7,930 bases of DNA from the NCBI GenBank assembly GCA_049322755.1, contig JBMOQX010000026.1:1-7930 (forward strand), written 5' to 3'. Within the stretch, counting starts at the first letter, position 1, and the number at the start of each line of letters is the position of its first letter. The stretch comes from DATIUV01 sp049322755. GTDB taxonomy: Bacteria; Pseudomonadota; Gammaproteobacteria; Burkholderiales; UBA6910. The notes under the pieces are model-generated. The model was not told the DNA's origin and made no database searches. It was given only the letters and a program-made list of their open reading frames with translations. Position numbers and translations under genes: made by a program. Shown one piece after another: positions 5,683-7,930 of the stretch.

Positions 5683-6602
5683 GCGCGCCGCGGCAGGTCC
5701 TGGAGGCCGGTGGCGCGCGGCCATCGCGCCTCGCGGCGTGGTGGCTGGCGATCCGGCCCAGGACGCTGTCGGTGGCCGTGGCGCCGGTGGCATGCGCCGC
5801 GGCGCTGGCGTGGCACGAGCACCAGCGGTTCTTCCCGCTGGCGTTCCTGGTCACGCTGGCGGTGGCGGTGCTGATTCAGATCGGCACCAACCTCTACAAC
5901 GACGCCAAGGACCACGAGCGCGGCGCCGACACGCCCGATCGCCTGGGGCCCCCGCGCGCCACGGCGTCGGGCTGGCTCGAGGCGCGCGCCGTGAAGCGGG
6001 CGGGGCTGGGCGTTTTCGCCGCGGCCTTCCTGCTCGGGCAATACCTGGTCTGGCATGGCGGCTGGGGCATCCTGCTGCTGGGCGTCCTCTGCATCGCCGC
6101 CGGCATCGCCTACACCGGCGGCCCGCGGCCCATCGCCTACAGCGCCACCGGCGAAGTGTTCGTATGGCTGTTCTTCGGCCTCGCCGCTACCCTGGGCAGC
6201 TATTACCTGCAGGCCTTCACGCTCAGCCTGCCCGCGTTCCTCACCGCCAACGCCCTGGGCCTGCTGGCCGCCGCGGTCATCGTGGTCAACAACACCCGCG
6301 ACCTGGAGACCGACGCCCGCGCCGGCAAGCGCACGCTCGCGGTTCGCATCGGACGCGACGGCAGCAACACCGAGTACACCGCGCTGATGCTGCTGCCCTT
6401 CGCCCTGGCGGCGACGCAGGCACCGCTGCTTCCCGGCGGCGCGAAGACGCTGCTGGTGTTCCTGGCGCTGCCCTGGGCCCTCTCGCTCACGCGCCGCTTC
6501 CGCGCCGAGCCGCCCGGCCGCGGCTTCAACCGGCTGCTGGCCCGGACCGCGGCGCTGCAGCTTGCCTTCGCGCTGCTGCTGGCGCTCGCGCTGATCCTCT
6601 GA
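5679..6602 (+). CDS. menA: 1,4-dihydroxy-2-naphthoate polyprenyltransferase (MenA)
   Basis: This 307-residue integral membrane prenyltransferase of the UbiA family attaches the polyprenyl chain to 1,4-dihydroxy-2-naphthoate, giving demethylmenaquinone. Both Asp-rich motifs that hold Mg-diphosphate are present: NDAKD at 74-78, followed by PDRLGPPRATASG as in E. coli MenA, and NNTRDLETD at 204-212, followed by GKRTLAVRIG, which is MenA-like. The IRPRTL near residue 25 opens the first helix, and about eight to nine hydrophobic segments follow. There is no in-frame ATG or GTG near the N terminus. The best start is TTG 5679, which overlaps the menB stop as TTGA and suggests translational coupling. 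A CTG at 5700 is the alternative. No Shine-Dalgarno is seen. Length is close to E. coli MenA (about 308). An open frame runs back to 4695, but its upstream part is a shadow of menB. Confidence 0.94.
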   Translation: MSAPRQVLEAGGARPSRLAAWWLAIRPRTLSVAVAPVACAAALAWHEHQRFFPLAFLVTLAVAVLIQIGTNLYNDAKDHERGADTPDRLGPPRATASGWLEARAVKRAGLGVFAAAFLLGQYLVWHGGWGILLLGVLCIAAGIAYTGGPRPIAYSATGEVFVWLFFGLAATLGSYYLQAFTLSLPAFLTANALGLLAAAVIVVNNTRDLETDARAGKRTLAVRIGRDGSNTEYTALMLLPFALAATQAPLLPGGAKTLLVFLALPWALSLTRRFRAEPPGRGFNRLLARTAALQLAFALLLALALIL

Positions 6603-6606
6603 CGCG

Positions 6607-7668
6607 ATGCCGGTCCAGACCATCCGGGTGACGCCCTACACCCTGACCCTCAAGCGCCCGTGGTACGGCGCCCGCGCCCGCATGGACGCGCGCGCCGGCT
6701 GGCTGGTGGCGGTGGCCGACGCCGCCGGCCGCATCGGCTACGGCGACTGCTCGCCGTCCCCGTCGGCTTCCCACGATCTGCGGCGCAACGCCGAGAGCGC
6801 GCTGGCGCGCCTCGCCGACGCGTTGAGCGGCGTCGACGTCGCCCACGCCCTGGAGCGGACCGCCGCGGTGGCGGACGTTCCGGCGCCGGCGCGCTGCGCT
6901 CTGGAAACCGCGCTGCTGGACCTGCGCGCCCAGGTCCAGGGCGTGGCGCTGGCGCGCATGCTCAACGCCGGAGCCGCGGCGTCGGTCCGCGTCAATGCCA
7001 GTCTCGGCCGCCTGGACAACGACATCGCCATCCGCGCCGAGGCGGCGGTGTTGCAGGGCTACACCGTGATGAAGGTGAAGGTCGGCGTATTCGACGCCGG
7101 CGAGGAAGTGAAGCGGCTCACGCGGCTCGCCGCCGCGCTGCCCGGCGATGTGCGCCTGCGCCTCGATGCCAATCGCGCCTGGCGCGCCGAGGGCGCGCAG
7201 CGTTTCATCGCCGGCGCCGCGGCGCTGCCGGTGGAGGCGTTGGAGGAACCGCTCGACGATCCCGTGCCCGAAGCGTTCATGAGGCTGCAAGGGGAAGCGC
7301 CGTTTCCGCTGGCGCTGGACGAGTCGCTGCCGCACTGGCTCTCGGCTCATCCGGAGGCGGCGCTGGCCGTGCGCCGCTGGGTCCTGAAGCCGATGCGCTG
7401 GGGCGGCGCCCGGCGCTGCCTGACGCTCGCTGCCGGCGCCGCCAAGGCGGGCATCGACGTCGTCGTCACCACTACGGTTGACAGCGCCGCCGGCAGCTGG
7501 CTCGCCGTGCACGTCGCCGCCGCGGTCAACAACGGCCTCGCCCACGGTCTCGGCACCTCCGAATGGCTGGCCGAGGACCTGGGGTCGGCGCCCGCCCCCG
7601 AGAACGGCATGGTGGCGGTGCCGCCGCTGGGACTGGGCTTCAAGCCGAGCATGGTGGGGGCAGCGTGA
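6607..7668 (+). CDS. menC: o-Succinylbenzoate synthase (MenC), enolase superfamily
   Basis: This 353-residue cytoplasmic enzyme should dehydrate SHCHC to o-succinylbenzoate. The capping domain spans about 1-125 and the barrel about 126-345. Catalytic features are in order: MKVKVG with Lys156 and Lys158; metal ligands Asp187 (LRLDANRAW), Glu213 (LEEP) and Asp238 (ALDES); and Lys261 (VLKPMRWGG). The late strand TTTVDSAAGSW (288-298) corresponds to the SS-x-x-ES-x-x-G of known OSBS proteins, and the DxD of dipeptide epimerases is absent. Related enzymes (Ala-Glu epimerases, N-succinylamino-acid racemases) share the Lys/Asp/Glu set, so the menBA context weighs heavily in the call. Start ATG 6607 is 4 bp after the menA stop, with no obvious Shine-Dalgarno, again suggesting coupling. 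The stop is overlapped by a GTG (GTGA at 7665-7668). It is somewhat longer than E. coli MenC (about 320). Confidence 0.92.
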   Translation: MPVQTIRVTPYTLTLKRPWYGARARMDARAGWLVAVADAAGRIGYGDCSPSPSASHDLRRNAESALARLADALSGVDVAHALERTAAVADVPAPARCALETALLDLRAQVQGVALARMLNAGAAASVRVNASLGRLDNDIAIRAEAAVLQGYTVMKVKVGVFDAGEEVKRLTRLAAALPGDVRLRLDANRAWRAEGAQRFIAGAAALPVEALEEPLDDPVPEAFMRLQGEAPFPLALDESLPHWLSAHPEAALAVRRWVLKPMRWGGARRCLTLAAGAAKAGIDVVVTTTVDSAAGSWLAVHVAAAVNNGLAHGLGTSEWLAEDLGSAPAPENGMVAVPPLGLGFKPSMVGAA

Positions 7669-7687
7669 GCTACCTGGCGAGGGGCCC
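7663..7687 (+). repeat. 25-bp direct repeat, copy 1, over the menC stop
   Basis: It begins GCGTGAGCTACCTGGCGA and ends GGGGCCC. It is identical over 25 bases to 7779-7803; the flanking bases differ on both sides (A versus C before, C versus G after). The copy includes the menC stop and an overlapping GTG at 7665 preceded by GGGGG four bases upstream. From that GTG a 39-codon frame runs to a TGA at 7782-7784 inside copy 2. Confidence 0.9.
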
Positions 7688-7703
7688 CAAGCTCTGCTTG
7701 GGG
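7685..7703. repeat. Perfect hairpin CCCCAAGC/GCTTGGGG
   Basis: Arms CCCCAAGC (7685-7692) and GCTTGGGG (7696-7703) pair perfectly over 8 bp around the loop TCT. No U-tract follows, so it is not a standard intrinsic terminator. It looks like a unit of a dispersed intergenic element. A second, weaker pair, CAAGC (7713-7717) and GCTTG (7746-7750), lies within the same insert. Confidence 0.8.
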
Positions 7704-7778
7704 ATCGACAGTCAAGCGAACGCTGCCCGCCGCCGACGCGCGGTGGCTTGCGCTCCAATAACGATGAATGAGGCGGCC

Positions 7779-7803
7779 GCGTGAGCTACCTGGCGAGGGG
7801 CCC
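7779..7803 (+). repeat. 25-bp direct repeat, copy 2
   Basis: This is an exact copy of 7663-7687 at an interval of 116 bp. It contains a second GTGA junction. The TGA (7782-7784) ends the frame opened at 7665, and the GTG (7781) has GAGG seven bases upstream (7770-7773), a reasonable ribosome site. The GTG frame then stays open for 50 codons to the window edge. After the shared peptide VSYLARGP it becomes a Pro/Arg/Gly-rich low-complexity translation of hairpin repeats, so coding is uncertain. Confidence 0.85.
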
Positions 7804-7819
7804 GGCCCCTCTCTCCCGG

Positions 7820-7842
7820 CCTCTCCCCCCGAGGGGGAGAGG
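7820..7842. repeat. Perfect 10-bp hairpin, CTCTCCCC type
   Basis: Arm CCTCTCCCCC (7820-7829) pairs fully with GGGGGAGAGG (7833-7842) around a CGA loop. A partial CTCTCCC copy lies just before it (7811-7817). Such CTCTCCCC/GGGGAGAG palindromes are, to my knowledge, common intergenic repeats in high-GC proteobacterial genomes. No T-run follows on either strand, so it is not a typical terminator. Confidence 0.8.
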
Positions 7843-7890
7843 AGGCTCATCGGCGCGACCGATCCCTTTCGTCACGGATCCCCGGCCTTT

Positions 7891-7906
7891 TCTCCCCAAG
7901 GGGAGA
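7891..7906. repeat. Hairpin TCTCCCC/GGGGAGA, second member of the type
   Basis: Arms TCTCCCC (7891-7897) and GGGGAGA (7900-7906) share the core of the hairpin 70 bp upstream. The four T residues lie at the 5' edge on the plus strand, the wrong side for rightward termination. Apart from the three hairpins and the repeat, 7669-7930 holds no recognisable gene. Confidence 0.75.
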
Positions 7907-7930
7907 GGCGGCCCGGGCACCCCTATCCCT

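Noticed and set aside
4695..6602. A single open frame of 635 codons that could be read as a large fusion ending in MenA.
   Set aside because: Its first half is an Arg/Pro-rich shadow of menB in another frame. Only the part from about 5679 onward shows MenA motifs.
7663..7906. Repeats at the right end as a possible CRISPR array.
   Set aside because: There are only two copies of the 25-mer, separated by a 91-base spacer, and the other repeats are simple palindromes of different sequence.
7685..7906. Hairpins after menC as an intrinsic terminator.
   Set aside because: None is followed by a T-run on the plus strand. The T-run near 7888-7891 lies before its stem, and the reading on the minus strand gives A residues after it.

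Overview
This is a high-GC proteobacterial window. The E. coli-type menaquinone enzymes, the Tat-exported multicopper oxidase, the NimR-like AraC regulator and the short TAAAAT-type promoter element all suit a gamma- or betaproteobacterium. The sequence alone does not settle the genus. Nothing in it is unambiguously phage, IS or CRISPR.

Layout, left to right. (1) A VOC-fold (glyoxalase/bleomycin-resistance type) gene at 145-621, whose codon use is visibly less GC-biased than everything after it. (2) A CumA-like, Tat-exported multicopper oxidase at 693-2126, with all copper ligands present. (3) An AraC-family regulator on the minus strand (2137-2904), diverging from an MFS transporter (2974-4152). 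They share a 69-bp intergenic region, and the arrangement resembles the E. coli nimR/nimT drug-efflux pair. (4) A small two-helix membrane protein on the minus strand (4169-4447). (5) A 419-bp non-coding stretch holding the probable promoter of the next operon. (6) A tight menaquinone operon menB-menA-menC (4867-7668), linked by a TTGA overlap and then a 4-bp gap. (7) A 262-bp tail (7669-7930) with an exact 25-bp direct repeat and three inverted-repeat hairpins.

How the genes work together. MenC makes o-succinylbenzoate. MenE, not visible here, would activate it to the CoA ester. MenB closes the ring to 1,4-dihydroxy-2-naphthoyl-CoA, and after thioester hydrolysis MenA adds the polyprenyl tail. 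The organism therefore very probably uses the classical (non-futalosine) route. The other men genes would lie outside the window; menE could begin right at its right-hand edge. The regulator/transporter pair looks like a self-contained efflux module. The oxidase and VOC genes have no obvious functional tie to their neighbours.

I do not see a convincing new system. The most unusual structure is the menC 3' junction. There a 25-bp sequence carrying a GTGA start/stop overlap occurs twice, 116 bp apart, around a hairpin-bearing insert, and is followed by further CTCTCCCC-type hairpins exactly where menE would be expected to start.
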